Shown: in pieces, positions 45,470-57,525 of the stretch
Position numbering within the stretch: the stretch's first letter is position 1
Layout: every line of letters begins with the position of its first letter
Assembly (NCBI GenBank): GCA_038363925.1
Contig: JAQQWL010000011.1
Coordinates: forward strand, 5,828,001-5,892,000
Reading direction: 5' to 3'
Length of the DNA: 64,000 bases
Source of the DNA: Apiospora phragmitis
Taxonomy: Eukaryota > Ascomycota > Sordariomycetes > Amphisphaeriales > Apiosporaceae
Made by a program: the position numbers and the translations under genes
The notes under the pieces: model-generated
Database searches by the model: none
What the model saw: the letters and a program-made list of their open reading frames with translations, nothing else
Told to the model about the DNA's origin: nothing

Positions 45470-47253
45470 ATGTCTCTGAACCGAATCGCATCTCTCGAGA
45501 CCTTCCTCAGCGTCTCGGCCGACGATGACCGACCGGTGCGGCCCCGGCCCCGCCGCGACTCCGCCTCGTCTTACGCGGCGTCGCTGAGGGCCAGGAAGCT
45601 TAGCTTCAACCCATTGCCGGAAGCGTGGGACCCGGCGTTCGTCCACGACGATGACATACCGAACCCAGCCGTTGGCGCTTTCGAGGTGCCACAGTGGAGG
45701 CGCATATGTAAGTAAGCACTTTATATATATATCACCCTGCCGTGATGTAGTACAAACTTGCGGGCTGACATTTCAATGTTTCAGTGCAGGTGGCTGTAAC
45801 AGTGGTATACTGCCTCTTTGCGGCCGGTGTCGTTTTCGGCTACGCTGCCTTGAAACCAGTGTTGAAGCGTGAAGGTGCGTACCATGATGTGTGCGACGGC
45901 GTAGACACTTGTGTTGAGATTCGCCTAAACCTTATGTTCACGACGGCCGCCGTGGCCACCAACGTGGCTGCACTGCCCGTTGGGGCTATTCTGGACCATT
46001 TCGGCCCCAGAGTAAGTGGCTGTCTCGGGGCCATATTCCTGGCTCTAGGTGCTGTGGTCATGTCTTTTGCAAAGACGTTGCCCTTTGACGGGTTTTTGCT
46101 GGGCTACCTGCTCTTGGCCCTTGGCGGCCCCTTCACCTATATATCTTCATTCCAGCTGTCCAATGCCTTCCCGCGCCACTCGGGCTTCATCCTCGCGCTC
46201 CTCACTGGCGCCTTTGATGCTTCTAGTGCCTTATTTCTCGTATACCGCATCATCTTTGAGAAGACTGGCGGTTCGTTTGGCCATGACAAGTTCTTCCTGG
46301 CCTACCTGGTCGTACCTGTTGTGATTGTCATTCTGCAGTTCACCATACTGCCTGCGCAGTCTTACAAGACGGTGGGTGAGATGATCGAGGACATCGAGGG
46401 TCCTGATCCCGAGGAGCCATATGTCACAGAAGAGATTGCCATAGACGATCAGGTAGACGAGGAGACGGCGCTTCTCCGCCAAGAGCATCGCGAGCACCGC
46501 GAGGTCGTGGTCCACGAAATCGAAGAGCTCCTGGGTTCGATACCGCAAGCCGACAAGCAGGCCCACCGCGAGGGGGTCAAGAACGAGCGCAGCGGCGTCT
46601 GGGGCGTCATGCACGGCGCCAGCGCCTGGTCCCAGATCTGGTCGCTCTGGTTCTGGCTCATCTGCCTGTTCACCGTGGTGCAGATGACGCGCATCAACTA
46701 CTTTGTCGCGACGATCCGCCCCCAGTACGAGGCCATCTTCCACTCGCGCCCCAAGGCCGTCGAGATCAACAACTTCTTCGACTTCGCCCTGCCGCTCGGC
46801 GGCATCATCTCCATCCCCTTCATCGGCGGCATCCTCGACCACACCCGCACCGTCACCGTCCTCGCCACGCTCATCGCCGTCGCCACCACCATCGGCGTCC
46901 TCGGCGTTTTGCCCTACGCCTGGGCCGCCTACGCCAACATCCTGCTCTTCGTCCTCTACCGCCCCTTTTACTACACGGCCGTCTCCGACTACAGCGCCAA
47001 GGTCTTCGGCTTCCGCACCTTCGGCACCGTCTACGGCACCATCATCTGCCTCTCGGGCCTCTTCAACTTTGTCCAGAGCGGCCTGGACTTCCTCTTCCAC
47101 GAGACCTTCCATGGCGATCCCGTGCCCGTCAACGTGATGCTCCTGATTTTGGGGTTCGTCATCGGGGTCGCCCTCGTCGGCTTCGTCGGATGGAAGGCTA
47201 GGGTGATGAGGAAGAAGGCTCTGGCGGCCGGGGAGAGAATGGGCAGGGAATGA
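45470..47253 (+). CDS. fmp42: Major facilitator superfamily carrier, FMP42/SLC43-like
   Basis: Probable membrane transporter of the MFS, related to yeast Fmp42 and animal SLC43 amino-acid carriers; substrate not deducible here. Exons: 45470-45707 and 45785-47253 (568 aa), 77-nt intron, phases agree. The cytosolic N-terminus (about 78 aa) has MSLNRIASLETFLSVSADDD and a basic region. Twelve hydrophobic segments follow, beginning QVAVTVVYCLFAAGVVFGYA. An acidic loop of about 100 residues separates the two halves (EDIEGPDPEEPYVTEE; EETALLRQEHREHREV). The second half includes FFDFALPLGGIISIPFIGGI and ILDHTRT, which mirrors ILDHFGPR in the first half, the MFS loop 2-3 motif. The tail is basic (RVMRKKALAAGERMG). 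No frame break. Confidence 0.88.
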
Positions 47254-47745
47254 AATAGGATTTTTATTTTATCTAGCAGGTCATTTAGCAATCAATAGCT
47301 CGGTAGGATAAAAGCTGACTGCTGGGTTTCTGGGTAACACGGGGGTGGTTACATAATAACTCGAAAGCATGACATACAAAACGTTTACAATACGACCTTT
47401 CATCTCATCTAATTTATTTTGATCTTTCATTTAGTAAACTTCCGAGCCATAAACCTGGCTCACCTTACCAACTTCTATGGTCCGTACTGTTTTGCAACTT
47501 CCAAAGTGCCCCGCAGTATCTTCCCTCCCAGACGAAGACTGGCAATAAGGGCTGGCACCTTGCAAAACCGCCTTCCGAATAAAGTAATTAGAAACGGCCC
47601 AGCCATGCAATAGTTACATGCACAATACTAATACTGATCGCACGCTACTATTCCAAGGCCTGCACCACCATATTCCAACTACTGAACGCTTTGGATTTTC
47701 CGCCACCGAAGGAAACCAGCGCTTACCATCACGGTCCGCTGCAGA
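47254..47745. other. Convergent spacer FMP42-like / HOS2-like
   Basis: About 490 bases of A+T-rich DNA holding probable 3' UTRs of both genes. Nothing else seen. Confidence 0.5.
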
Positions 47746-49242
47746 CTACATCTCCATGGGCACACCCATAGCCTCCTCCCGCAGTTTGCGCGCATTGTCG
47801 TCGTGGAGCTCGGCCTCCTCCTTGAGGCGCTGCTCGACCTCGTCGCGGATGGGGCCGAGGTCGGGCGGGATGACCTGGTACTGGACCGAGGGGGCGTGGC
47901 TGACGAAGCGGAGCTGCTCGGTGACGTGCTGGACGATGTCCTGGAGCTTCTTCTGGGGGTTGCGGTTCTGGCGCGGCTCGCCGAGGATCTGCTCGATGGT
48001 GGGCAGCAGCGTCTCGTGGCGGAAGCGCTCGCGCCAGGGCGTATGCTCGGGGATCTGGGTCGGGATGTTCTTGTGCTGGCCGATGGCGACGGCCGTCTCG
48101 TAGGCCCAGGCGCGCGCCACGTTGCGCGGCGTGTAGCCGCCGCCGCCGAACATGATGAGCGGGATGCCGAGCTTCTTGCAGTACTCGACGCACGACGAGT
48201 GGCCCTCGACCAACAGGTTGAACTTGCCCAGGCGGTCGCCCGCCAGCGAGTCGGCGCCGCACTGGAGGGCGATGGCGCTGGGCCGGAACTTCTCTACACA
48301 CCTAGAGATGACGTTCTCGAAGAGCCAGGCGTACTGCTCATCCGTAATGCCGTCGTTGAGAGGAACGTTGAGGGCATGGTGTGCTCCGGGATTGTGCTCG
48401 CTCTTAGGACCGTTATCGTCTAGGGCACCCGTGCCGGGGAAAAAAGTGTTTGGGTCGTACTTGTGAAAGGATACTGTCATGACCCTGTCGGTGGAAAGAA
48501 AAGCTTCTTCGACACCATCGCCGTGATGGACGTCTATGTCGATGTATAGGACACGAGGGTAAACGCGCAAGAGCTGCAGAATGGCAAGGACAATGTCATT
48601 GATATAACAGAAACCCGAAGCCTCGGATTTTTTGGCGTGGTGTAGACCACCCCCAGGCAATGGCGATATCCGCTTGCTTGGAACATATCTTCCTCGCCGC
48701 ATCAAGCGAGGAACCGGCTGACATGGAGCAGTAGTCGTACAGGCCTTCAAACAGCGGGCAATCACTACCTCCCAAGTTGAACTTGAGATCCGGGTGCATG
48801 TTATCCACGTCCAGGGGTGTAGGCTGAGGGGCTACGGTCGCCAGGAAGTCGACATAATCTTTGGTGTGAAAGTTGGTCAGCTCCTCGTACGTGGCAGTCC
48901 GTGCCGTGTAATTGTCCATGGCAAAGTTCATGCCATAGGAGGTGACGAGACTCTTGGTCAAGGTAAGACGCCAGGGCTTCATGGGATGTGTCTGACCGAA
49001 GTGGTGCCTCTCCATATTGGGGTTGTAATGGAAGGTGACATTGTAGCCTTTTGGTTTTGTGATGCCATACTCATGGGCCATCCGCTTCACCTTGTTAAAG
49101 TAGTGGGCATTTTCAAACTCGCCCGGGCGGTCCAGGGTATGTTAGGTGTTTCCACGATGGGCTCATCAGCGTCAATATTGTGCGGCAGATAATTAGGCTT
49201 AGGCACGCGGAACCTGTATGGTGATGCGGGATCCGGCTCCAT
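47746..49242 (-). CDS. hos2: Class I histone deacetylase, HOS2 type
   Basis: Zinc-dependent lysine deacetylase of chromatin; HOS2 works in the Set3C/TIG complex. Single exon, about 499 aa. ATG 49242 gives MEPDPASPYRFRVPKPNYLP. Then HHFGQTHPMKPWRLTLTKSL, GGSDCPLFEGLYDYCSMSAG, GGLHHAKKSEASGFCYIND (catalytic His pair), YIDIDVHHGDGVEEAF (zinc Asp and His), QCGADSLAGDRLG (second zinc Asp) and GGGGYTPRNVARAWAYE. The 90-aa tail is charged and ends GVPMEM. Two frame breaks: one base lost near 49122-49130 (after NIPW, before PGEFENAHYF) and two bases lost (or one surplus G) near 48649-48655, within the conserved AWSGGLHHA loop. Both fall in regions every active class I HDAC keeps, so assembly error is more likely than inactivation. 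Divergent from the ING gene. Confidence 0.93.
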
Positions 49243-50680
49243 GGCGGGAGCTGCTGTCCCACTCACTCGGACCGGGGATCGAAGTGCGAGAGAGAGAGAG
49301 CGCCAAGGGATGTGCTAGCCAGCATGGAAAGCGAAAAGCAAGAGTCGATGGCTCGGCAAGGCCCCAAAGCCGTCGGACGATATACCAGGAAGATGTAGAG
49401 GAAAATTGCGATAGCAGCAGCGCCGCCACAGAGCACGGGATCCGGAGTTGGTGGTTGGTACACCCTCGGCTGGCGTACAAGGGTGGGTGGATGAGTTGGA
49501 CCCAGTCTCTGAGCGTGCCAACAAAAAAGTGAGATTAGCGACGTGCCTGGTATATGATGTCCTGGTTGTACGTATCCGTATGGAATGCTGTAATCCGAAG
49601 AGCGGTCCGAGTCGCGATAATAGTGTGTGTATGGCTCTGTCTGGTTTCTTTAACGGAGGGTGCAAGCCAATGCTGTCTGCCCTTCATGAAATTGAAGAAA
49701 GCTACGCGCTACTGGCAGACCGGAGCAAGAAAGAGCAAGACCCTCCAAGTCCCAAGCTGTCCAACCCATGCAGGTCCACCCCACTAAAGCCAGCAGCAGC
49801 TGGAGGTCACTGCGCTTGCAGATTTCTGTACCTACTCCAGGTACATGTATGTAACACACTGTCTATCTGTAGGTACATCTAGTTGTAGCACGCAGCATTG
49901 GAAGTCAAACATTTCAATGATCTTCTCGGCCGTCTTGTTTCTCTTCGAACCCTTCCTTTCTTACTCCATGTCAATAGTCAATCCATCAAACTCCACTCTC
50001 GAATCGCATCTTCGCCGCCCCATCCTTCACTAAAAAAAAGTAAAGAGAACAGCACGGCTGATTGAGCAGACCAAACATCACACCACACACCGATTTACTC
50101 TTCATCTTTTTCCTGGTCCGCCCTTGTCACCTTACCACACCTTCGGCCCCAACACGGAACCATCCTTGCGGCAAATCATTAACCATCTATCTCTTTTTTC
50201 CCTTTCCTTCTCTCTTTTTCTGTCTCTCGCCTAATCCCTCTTGCGTCTGCTCGTCAACAAAATCCCGGGGGCCTGGAAGGTGAGCCATAACTGCTCATAC
50301 ATTGTCGTCTCGTTCTTTGCCTTGTTGCCTTCGTTTGGTCCACTGCCGTGTCCGCTTGCCTCCTATGCTATGCCATAGCATGCGCCCATGTAGATGTCTA
50401 TGTGCATGTGCAGTACCCAGTCCGGCCATTGCACATTAACACCACACTCTACCTACATACATGATCGTACATATATACCTGCCTACCAGCCCTCTGTACT
50501 CGTGCCCGTCCATAATACTTCTCAGCTCGTCAAAAAGACTTTCGCGCATACCAGACGATATATATATATATCTAGTGCGAGAAACAAGCCGGACTCGCTT
50601 CCCATGCTCTCTGTTCTTGCTGCCCACAAGCCTATATATTGCTTTCAGCGACTCTGCCGAATAGGTCCAGGTTAACAGCA
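49243..50680. other. Divergent promoter region HDAC / ING, with a probable leader intron
   Basis: No coding frame supported. On the plus strand a GTGAGC donor at 50280 follows a purine-rich GGCCTGGAAG, and a GTTAACAG acceptor ends at 50678, two bases before the ING start codon, so a roughly 400-nt intron in the 5' UTR is plausible. A TA repeat lies at 50559-50571. Confidence 0.45.
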
Positions 50681-52040
50681 ATGCCTAGAGACGACCTCTC
50701 GATCGACTTCGTCCACAAGATGGCCCCTTCGGTCGAGGCCCAAGACCCGGCCGTCATCCTCGACGACTGGGTCCACCGCACCTCCAACCTACACGAAGAA
50801 ATCCGCTTCCTGCAGGACGAGATACAGGACAAGGACCGAGTCTACCACGATTGCGTCAAGAACATCGAGGAGAGCGACAACAAGATCCAGAAATTCATCC
50901 GCTCCCATTCCAGCGCCCAGCCGAACCCGCGCGAGGATTTCCTCCGCAGTACCATACGCGAGAACTATGTCAAGGCCGATAAACTGGCAAGCGAGAAGAT
51001 CGCGCTCGCAAGCAAGCTGCAAAATTTGATGGACAAGCATCTGCGCCATCTCGACGGTCAAATCAAACTGTTATACGATCGCGGCGAGCTAGGCTTCACG
51101 GATCCCGACGAGGTGCCGTCGCTCCTGCGTCCGAGCGCGGCGAACCACAGCATTCCCAATACTAGATTCCCGTCCACCGCCGCCGCACAGCCATTAAACC
51201 CGAGTACAAATGGTGCCACGCCATCCGGGTCGCGCGCGCCGAATCCGCAGGTGCGGACGACTCAGTTGCAGGCGCATGGCTCAAGCTCAGCTCCAGCCAC
51301 GCCTGCTGCAAGCATCATTCTTAGTAGGAAGGAGCGCGAGATGTCAGCTGGTCCGGGAAGCGGTGTTCCTAAGAGGGGACCCAGGACGAACAGCGTTCTC
51401 GGCAGCGCCCCTTCGGCGTCAAGCGGCTTGGCGCGGCACTCTTCGCTGGGGCCAGGGACACCCAAGGCCGGCACACCCGGTGCAGCGAGCAGAGCAGGCA
51501 GCACAGGACCCAAGGCGCACAAGGCAGGCATTCGGAAGGGGACACCCAGCGGCGCGGCAGGGCGTAAGAAGCCCGCCAATGCCAAATCGGGCCTCAACCG
51601 CGTTAAGCAGGCCGGGCGTTCTAAGGGATCGCCCACCTCGACGGCGGACAGCGAACTGTCCGATGCCGACTCGGTGCAGAGCTCGCGCGGCGCACCCTCT
51701 AGGCAGGCAGCGGCACGCCGGCCCCGCGTCGGCCACTACCTCGCATACGTCCCATAAGCGCTCAAAGCACGCGCCGCCGGACGCGGACGGAGACGAGGAG
51801 ATGGCGGACCACGAGAGCGTCGATGAGGAGGCCAGCGGCGGCTCGGATGACGACGAGGACGACGAGGGCAAGAAGTATTGTCTTTGCCAGCACGTGTCGT
51901 ACGGCGACATGGTGGCTTGTGACAACCCCGACTGCCCCTACGAATGGTTCCATTGGACCTGCGTCGGCCTCAAGAGTGAGCCCCAGGGACGCTGGTTCTG
52001 CCCGGAATGCACCGAGGCTTTGCGTAAGAAAGGAAAGTGA
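50681..52040 (+). CDS. ING-family protein with C-terminal PHD finger (Pho23/Yng2-like)
   Basis: Histone H3K4me3 reader that serves as a subunit of an acetyltransferase (NuA4, Yng2) or deacetylase (Rpd3L, Pho23) complex; which one cannot be settled here. Intron-free, about 452 aa. N-terminal ING domain: [40 protein letters not shown], then two long helices ([40 protein letters not shown]). The middle is Ser/Pro/Gly-rich with a basic segment ([20 protein letters not shown]). An acidic patch precedes the PHD finger: [31 protein letters not shown] and [15 protein letters not shown], with all C4HC3 ligands present. A one-base surplus (or two-base loss) near 51716-51722, in a GC-rich stretch before [15 protein letters not shown], separates the two halves. 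Confidence 0.92.
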
Positions 52041-52616
52041 CGTGCTATTTCAGCTTGGGCACAGCCGCGCCGTGGTAGCTAGGACCGACCCGTTGTGTAT
52101 ATACATCATGTATGAGTTATGAAGATCAAGATACCCGTAGCTGAGAATTATATTGCTTGCAAAATTGCTTCGAAATCAACGATACGTGCAGTAGTTAACG
52201 ACCAATTTGAACAGTGCTAATCAGTCCAAAGAAAACTTTAAAGTCCTCGACAAGGCTCAACCGAATCAGCTTATTTTACTGGCATATTATTTTGAGCTGG
52301 CGGGTATGTCACGTGAGATAAACAGCAGGGTCTTGGGAATCTTTGTGTATGTAGGATATATGGCCTATTGCTATTACTACTCTCAGGTGGTTATCGTCTA
52401 TCCCATTCGAAGAGTCACGCTGGAGCGGCTATCATCAGCTCAGCCTCCATAAGGAGAAATTGACGCCGCAAGCCTCTCCATGCCGTGACCCCTAGCTTGG
52501 AGCAACAGCTCATCCCTGGGCGCAGTGTGATTGCATGACTTCATTATTAAAATGCAAGTAACGGTCAAGAACAGGTGAGAAATGCGAGAAGCCCCAGAAT
52601 GCTAGCCATCGAGCGT
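52041..52616. other. Convergent spacer ING / UGP1
   Basis: About 580 bases with short ATG frames only. Probable 3' UTRs. Confidence 0.5.
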
Positions 52617-54773
52617 TTAATGCTCGAGCAGGCGCAAGCTACCCTGGACGACCACGTTCTCAAGAATGGATCCGGGAGGAATATCAATCGTCGAGCCTTC
52701 GGTTGCGACGATGATGACGGTACCTTTCAGGACAACACCACGGCCCAGGTTGACATTACCAGTAATGGTGAGGTGGTCGAGCTCGACAATCTTGGGGATC
52801 GAGGCGATACGCTTCTGGAAATCGGACACCTTCTTGAAATCACCACCAAGCTTAATCAGAGGAGCGTCGCCAAATCGGCTGGCGCTCATTTGCAGCTGGC
52901 CATGCTTCAGGGCGTACAGATCCGACTTCACGAGCATGAGATCGGAGCAAGTCTTGACGGGCAGGAAACGACGACGGGGAACGTTGACACCGTGGGCGTT
53001 CCGGAAATGACGGATGGCAGCGCCGACGGCGGTCTCGAGCTGAATAACTGAGATATCGGACTCGCCCTTCTTGTCGCCGGGGATGGTCTTGCCGTTGGGG
53101 ATAATCTCCATCTCAAGCTCATCGTTCTCAACGACACGCTTAATGGCCTTGACATTCATCCAGATGTTGTTGGTGTTGAAGTACTTGAACTTCTTGATCG
53201 ACTTGAACTCGTTAACGTGCTCCTTAGGAACCTGAGCAATTTCGAGCAGGCGGACCGAGCCTTCGTAGTCGATGATGGTACCACCCTTGACATCGGCCTT
53301 GGTCTTGTTGGTCAACTCCATGACGTACTCGGATTCGGACTCGATCATGTGCTGCAGAATGCGCAGATCAACGACGGCTCCCAGGTTGTCGACGTTGGAC
53401 AGGAAGATGATCTCGATACCGCGCTCAATGAGCTTCTCGAGAACGCCCGAGTTGTAGAGGGACTCGAAGACGTCACCGTGGCCAGGAGGGTACCAGTCAG
53501 ATACAGCAGAGTCGAAGCTCTTAGGGGCAGGCAGGAGCGAGTCCTTGAGGATTCTGGGGTACCGAGACTGGTTGAAGGTCATGATGTCGACATTGTGGCC
53601 CTCGTACTTCTTGATAATGGCAGCCGTATCATCGTTGGTGTTGAACGAGTTCATCAGGATGAAGGGAACATTGGTGTCGTAGGTTCGGTTCAGGTACTCG
53701 ACCTGGCGGACGGAGAGATCCAAGAAGGACATGCCATCACGGACCTCGATAACGGACTTGGGGCCGACACAGCCCATGGAGGTACCCAGACCACCATTGA
53801 GCTTCAGGACGGCGAGCTTGTTCAGGAAGTTAACCGACTCGGAGTTCGCAAGATCCTCGTAGTCAACGACCTGGCCTTGGGCGGGGGGGGCGATGCGATC
53901 CCAGTCGCTACAAAAGCAAGCACATATTAGCAGCCGACTCTCACTTGGGTGCGGGGGCAGTCAAGGAGGGGTGGGCAGGGCAATTATACATACACAGCGT
54001 TGCCCTTGGATTTCTCGTTCAAGTAGCGGCGGAAAAGCGAGAAAAAGTTGTCCATCTCGGTCTCAAACAGCTTCTTCTCCTCGGGGTCTTTGACGGTCTC
54101 GGCAAGCTCCGTCAGGGAGTTGCGCATTTGCGCGGCGGCGATGTTGGTCGAGGCATTCTCGAAAGCCTTGCAACCAGTGTCAGTATCTCGGCGGGACATT
54201 TTCGGGGAAGTGACAGCGATGCTGAGTAGAGAAGCCACGAAGTGGAGATGAGGATGTGGTGTGGTCTGCGATGGGGGAAAGGGTTGAGGTTGTAACAAAA
54301 CAACTGGTATTTTTGTGCCTGATTTAAGTGTGCTTTTATGGGCAATGCCGAAGGGGTTGAATGTGAATACAGCTAAAGCTGGGGTGTGAACAACAATGGG
54401 CTCGATGACCAGATGAATTATTATATGAGGAATGGTGTGAAGAAGCCGATTGTCCAATGTGAACAGTGAGCTGAGGCAGGGAAGAATCGATCGTGACGGG
54501 CTGCGAGCAAGAAGCAGGAGGTGCCCCATGTTGCCCTGGGGAACAAAGCAGCTGGGTCGTGCTGCCTGGATCGTCAAATTGTCCACCTCGAGGTAGCTGC
54601 CCCTTAGGCTCAGGCAGGAAGGGACTGAGGAGCTCGAGGGGAAGAACCGAATGCAATTGAACTGAACTTACCATGTGTGATCGAGTCTTGCCATGGTGAC
54701 GGCCACCGGCCTCGTCGTTGGCGTTGCCGGGCTTCAGGTGCGAAGGCAGTGCACTTTTGATAGCCGAGGCCAT
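52617..54773 (-). CDS. UGP1: UTP-glucose-1-phosphate uridylyltransferase (UDP-glucose pyrophosphorylase)
   Basis: Makes UDP-glucose from UTP and glucose 1-phosphate for glycogen, trehalose, cell-wall glucan and glycosylation; cytosolic. Exons: 54773-54672, 54166-53994, 53907-52617 (521 aa). First exon: [20 protein letters not shown] to GKTRSHM. Second: [20 protein letters not shown] to [14 protein letters not shown]. Third opens [19 protein letters not shown] and has the nucleotide-binding [63 protein letters not shown], and the C-terminal left-handed beta-helix ending GSLRLLEH. No frame break. Intron 1 is long (505 nt) and contains an in-phase alternative start at 54199 ([11 protein letters not shown]) that reads directly into exon 2. 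Confidence 0.96.
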
Positions 54774-57525
54774 GGTGATGAAGTAGTTCTCGAAAAGGGT
54801 ATATAGACAGAAGTGATTCCCTGGTGAAGATGACCTCTAGAATATTTCAACAGTGAGTAAAGAGGAAGTCGACAGAGAGTGAGGAAGGTACGAACAGGCC
54901 CAGAGTCGAGCCCGCGCAAGTTTTTGGCTTTTTGTTGTACAAGACGACGTCGGTCAAGGCCAGACAGGGGTGCGAGAGATGGCGGGGTAGAAAAGAGGGC
55001 ACACCCAAGCTTTAGGTTAGGTAGGATTATCCTGGCCGTTGCTCGTCGCGCTGCTGCTACCAGCTACCACCAGAGGGGACGACCTCTTATTAAAACAGGT
55101 TGACGTAATTTGCGGCAAACAACAAGCAACCCCCATGCAGGCCACGGAGACCACCAATCAACCATCGCACAAGCTGCTTGCTTGTCTTGTTCGATGTCCT
55201 GTATCGTCCTGTCTTGTCCTGCCCTGTTCCGAGCGTGTACGTACCACACACTCTCACAACGCATAAGGAGGGGGAAACGAGCGACACAGAAGAAAGACAG
55301 CACTTGCACTTGCAGCGATCACCCACCACGCCACCACCACCACCCATAATAAGAGGAGAAAGCATCCAATAGCTAGGCACTCACCTTATGAATCGTTCGA
55401 CCAGAAGCACCCAGCTACCAAGTTGATGACGAAATAGTGAATTCGGTAATGCGGGATGATGGATGGAAGGAAACAGAATCAACATAAATGGACGACTGGG
55501 TGGCTAGGAGCTTCACTCAACTGGCCTCCAGCTGTCTTTAAGTACTCCAGCATCTACGGGTACTTGCCTCGATATCTACTTACACTTGATGGCAACAGCC
55601 ATTGACGCATCCTGCTGAAACTTACATACCTCAAGTGCTATGTACGTACGGTCCGGTACCTTTCGTTTCGTGAGCAGTATGCCGTTGCTCCAGGAGACTA
55701 TTGACACCTCATACTCCCTCATATTGATGTCCACCAGGCTGTGGTACCTGACAACCTGTCCCGAACATGCTCGGGCCAAATTTCCCGCCCTTGGAAGAGT
55801 CCAGATTTCATGAGAAAAACGCCTTTAGCTGTCGAACAGGCCCAGCAGTCCAGCTATTGCGACTTGTCTGCTTGTGGCGTGCCACTGGCAGGGATCTCTA
55901 GACCGCCATCGGCAGACTGTGCGTTTTAGAGCCTGGACCAAATAAGTCTCATCTCTGACCACTGGTTTGTTGGTGGGACGGATGGATGCCAATGCAGAGA
56001 TATCAATAAAGGCCAGAAATCCTGTGTAGGATTAGCCAGGTGGAGGATCGGAGGAGATCGCTTGCATCCCGCCTGCTTTCTCACCTGCTACTAGTACGTA
56101 CCCGGCGGAGTATATCCTCGAAGATTGAAGTGTCAACATGCATGCCGCCGTGGACGGAAGCATGCAATAAACAACTGCGACACACATAGTCTGGGGAGCG
56201 TCAAAAGTTGCCCGAGGAATACGAGATACTGCGGGCTTTCAACGGTTTCTTTGTTCCGAATTGATGTTCTGGAAGCATACGTTATCTCTGTCCATACGAT
56301 GAAGACGTGCTTTATTAACTTCGCATCTCTTGGAGAGATCGGCAAATTAAACCCCTCCCTAAGCCCCTGGAGATGGCCACCAGGGTAAGGGATCCTGGAC
56401 TTTCTACCCCATGCCATGTCGCATCTGTCTTTGCGGCATTCAAATAAGAAGCCCGCCAGCGGGAACTCGCGAGGCTGGATGGTGCCTGTCATTTTGAGCT
56501 TCAACAGGAAGCCTGGTACGACTCCACCATATAATACAACTCGGGTGGCTTCCAAGTAATGAAGCATACGTGGGCATCGGGCGCGAGTCCACTCCGGTAC
56601 AACAAGCCAGCCCCTGGCTAACCTAGATGAGATGGTCGATAAGTCACCGCCGGATCGGTGAACATGAAATACAGATCCACGGTGAGGCTGAAGCTGGATG
56701 TTGAAGTTCAACCAATATACGACATCGTACCCGGATAAAAGGCCCAGGCCCCCTATTCGCAAACTGGATGTGATGTTGTGGCATTTCAGCCAGCCGTGTC
56801 TTTTTCCCCCTTCACCTGCAGCAAATAAACAGCGAGAAGCACTGCCACGTGCGGCCGATACGGCGGCATCCAATTGCATCCCGCGCTCAACGTTCCGCGC
56901 TGGGTGGGCAAGACAACATCTGACTCGTAGCCTCAATGCGAATCGGCATATACATACCTACTCGGTACGTACAATATGTCTTATTCTGGGATGTCTGAAC
57001 CTAACTTGCAAAGTGAATTTGAGCTGTATATTGACATCTTGGAAAATCTAGATGGAACTAAACCGTACTTATTATTAGCTACTGTACGTGTAAAGTATAT
57101 GTAGCTGTAGCTGTAGTTACCTGCCGAAGCCGGGTGCTGCTTTCTTGCTGCAGTCTGCTGCCGCATGGCCCCATAATGGACCCCCACAGGCACTTTGTGG
57201 CTTGATGGTTGCGGCTGACGCGCCTGTCAATTGGGTAGCATTTAGAAAGTGATGAGTTGTAGATACTCTAAAGTGATGGGAACGCCCAGCTGAGACAGGC
57301 GGAAACTCAAAGCACCACAACGCACGCGTGTACATAGATTGATGCCCTACATTGCAGCAATCGTTCAAGTCAAAAGTTGGAATTGCCCCCACGCCCTTAA
57401 TTGGCTACCCGGAACGGGAACGCAGGCCGACAATTCCAAGACAATATTAGACCAAAGTGAGGTTATTTCGAGATAAACCTTACCTAGCTACCAAGAAAAA
57501 AAAGGGAAGCACAGAACCCACTTCG
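54774..57525. other. Intergenic region upstream of UGP1 and the DUF3605 gene
   Basis: Divergent 2.75-kb region. It contains one long minus-strand frame (56879-56133, listed separately), CTGTAG repeats near 57102-57118 and otherwise no recognisable element. Confidence 0.5.
56133..56879 (-). CDS. Orphan ORF (248 aa), doubtful
   Basis: Longest open frame in this intergenic region; the first ATG is at 56879 (MQLDAAVSAARGSASRCLFA), and the frame stays open a little upstream without an ATG. No known motif, signal peptide or repeat. Two stretches are weakly hydrophobic (LEATRVVLYGGVVPGFLLKL and LVFLGQLLTLPRLCVSQLFI). Composition is Arg/Cys/Trp-rich and unlike the neighbours. A frame this long is unlikely by chance in DNA of this composition, so a species-specific gene or an old gene fragment is possible. 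Function unknown. Confidence 0.25.
   Translation of the reverse strand: MQLDAAVSAARGSASRCLFAAGEGGKRHGWLKCHNITSSLRIGGLGLLSGYDVVYWLNFNIQLQPHRGSVFHVHRSGGDLSTISSRLARGWLVVPEWTRARCPRMLHYLEATRVVLYGGVVPGFLLKLKMTGTIQPREFPLAGFLFECRKDRCDMAWGRKSRIPYPGGHLQGLREGFNLPISPRDAKLIKHVFIVWTEITYASRTSIRNKETVESPQYLVFLGQLLTLPRLCVSQLFIACFRPRRHAC

Noticed and set aside
46231..47112. 293-codon minus-strand frame opposite the FMP42-like carrier
   Set aside because: Shadow of a GC-rich coding strand with strong codon bias; the plus strand has membrane segments and a correct splice junction.
47803..48423. 206-codon plus-strand frame opposite the histone deacetylase
   Set aside because: Antisense shadow of a conserved gene.
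53217..53930. 237-codon plus-strand frame opposite UGP1
   Set aside because: Antisense to the highly conserved UDP-glucose pyrophosphorylase; explained by codon usage.
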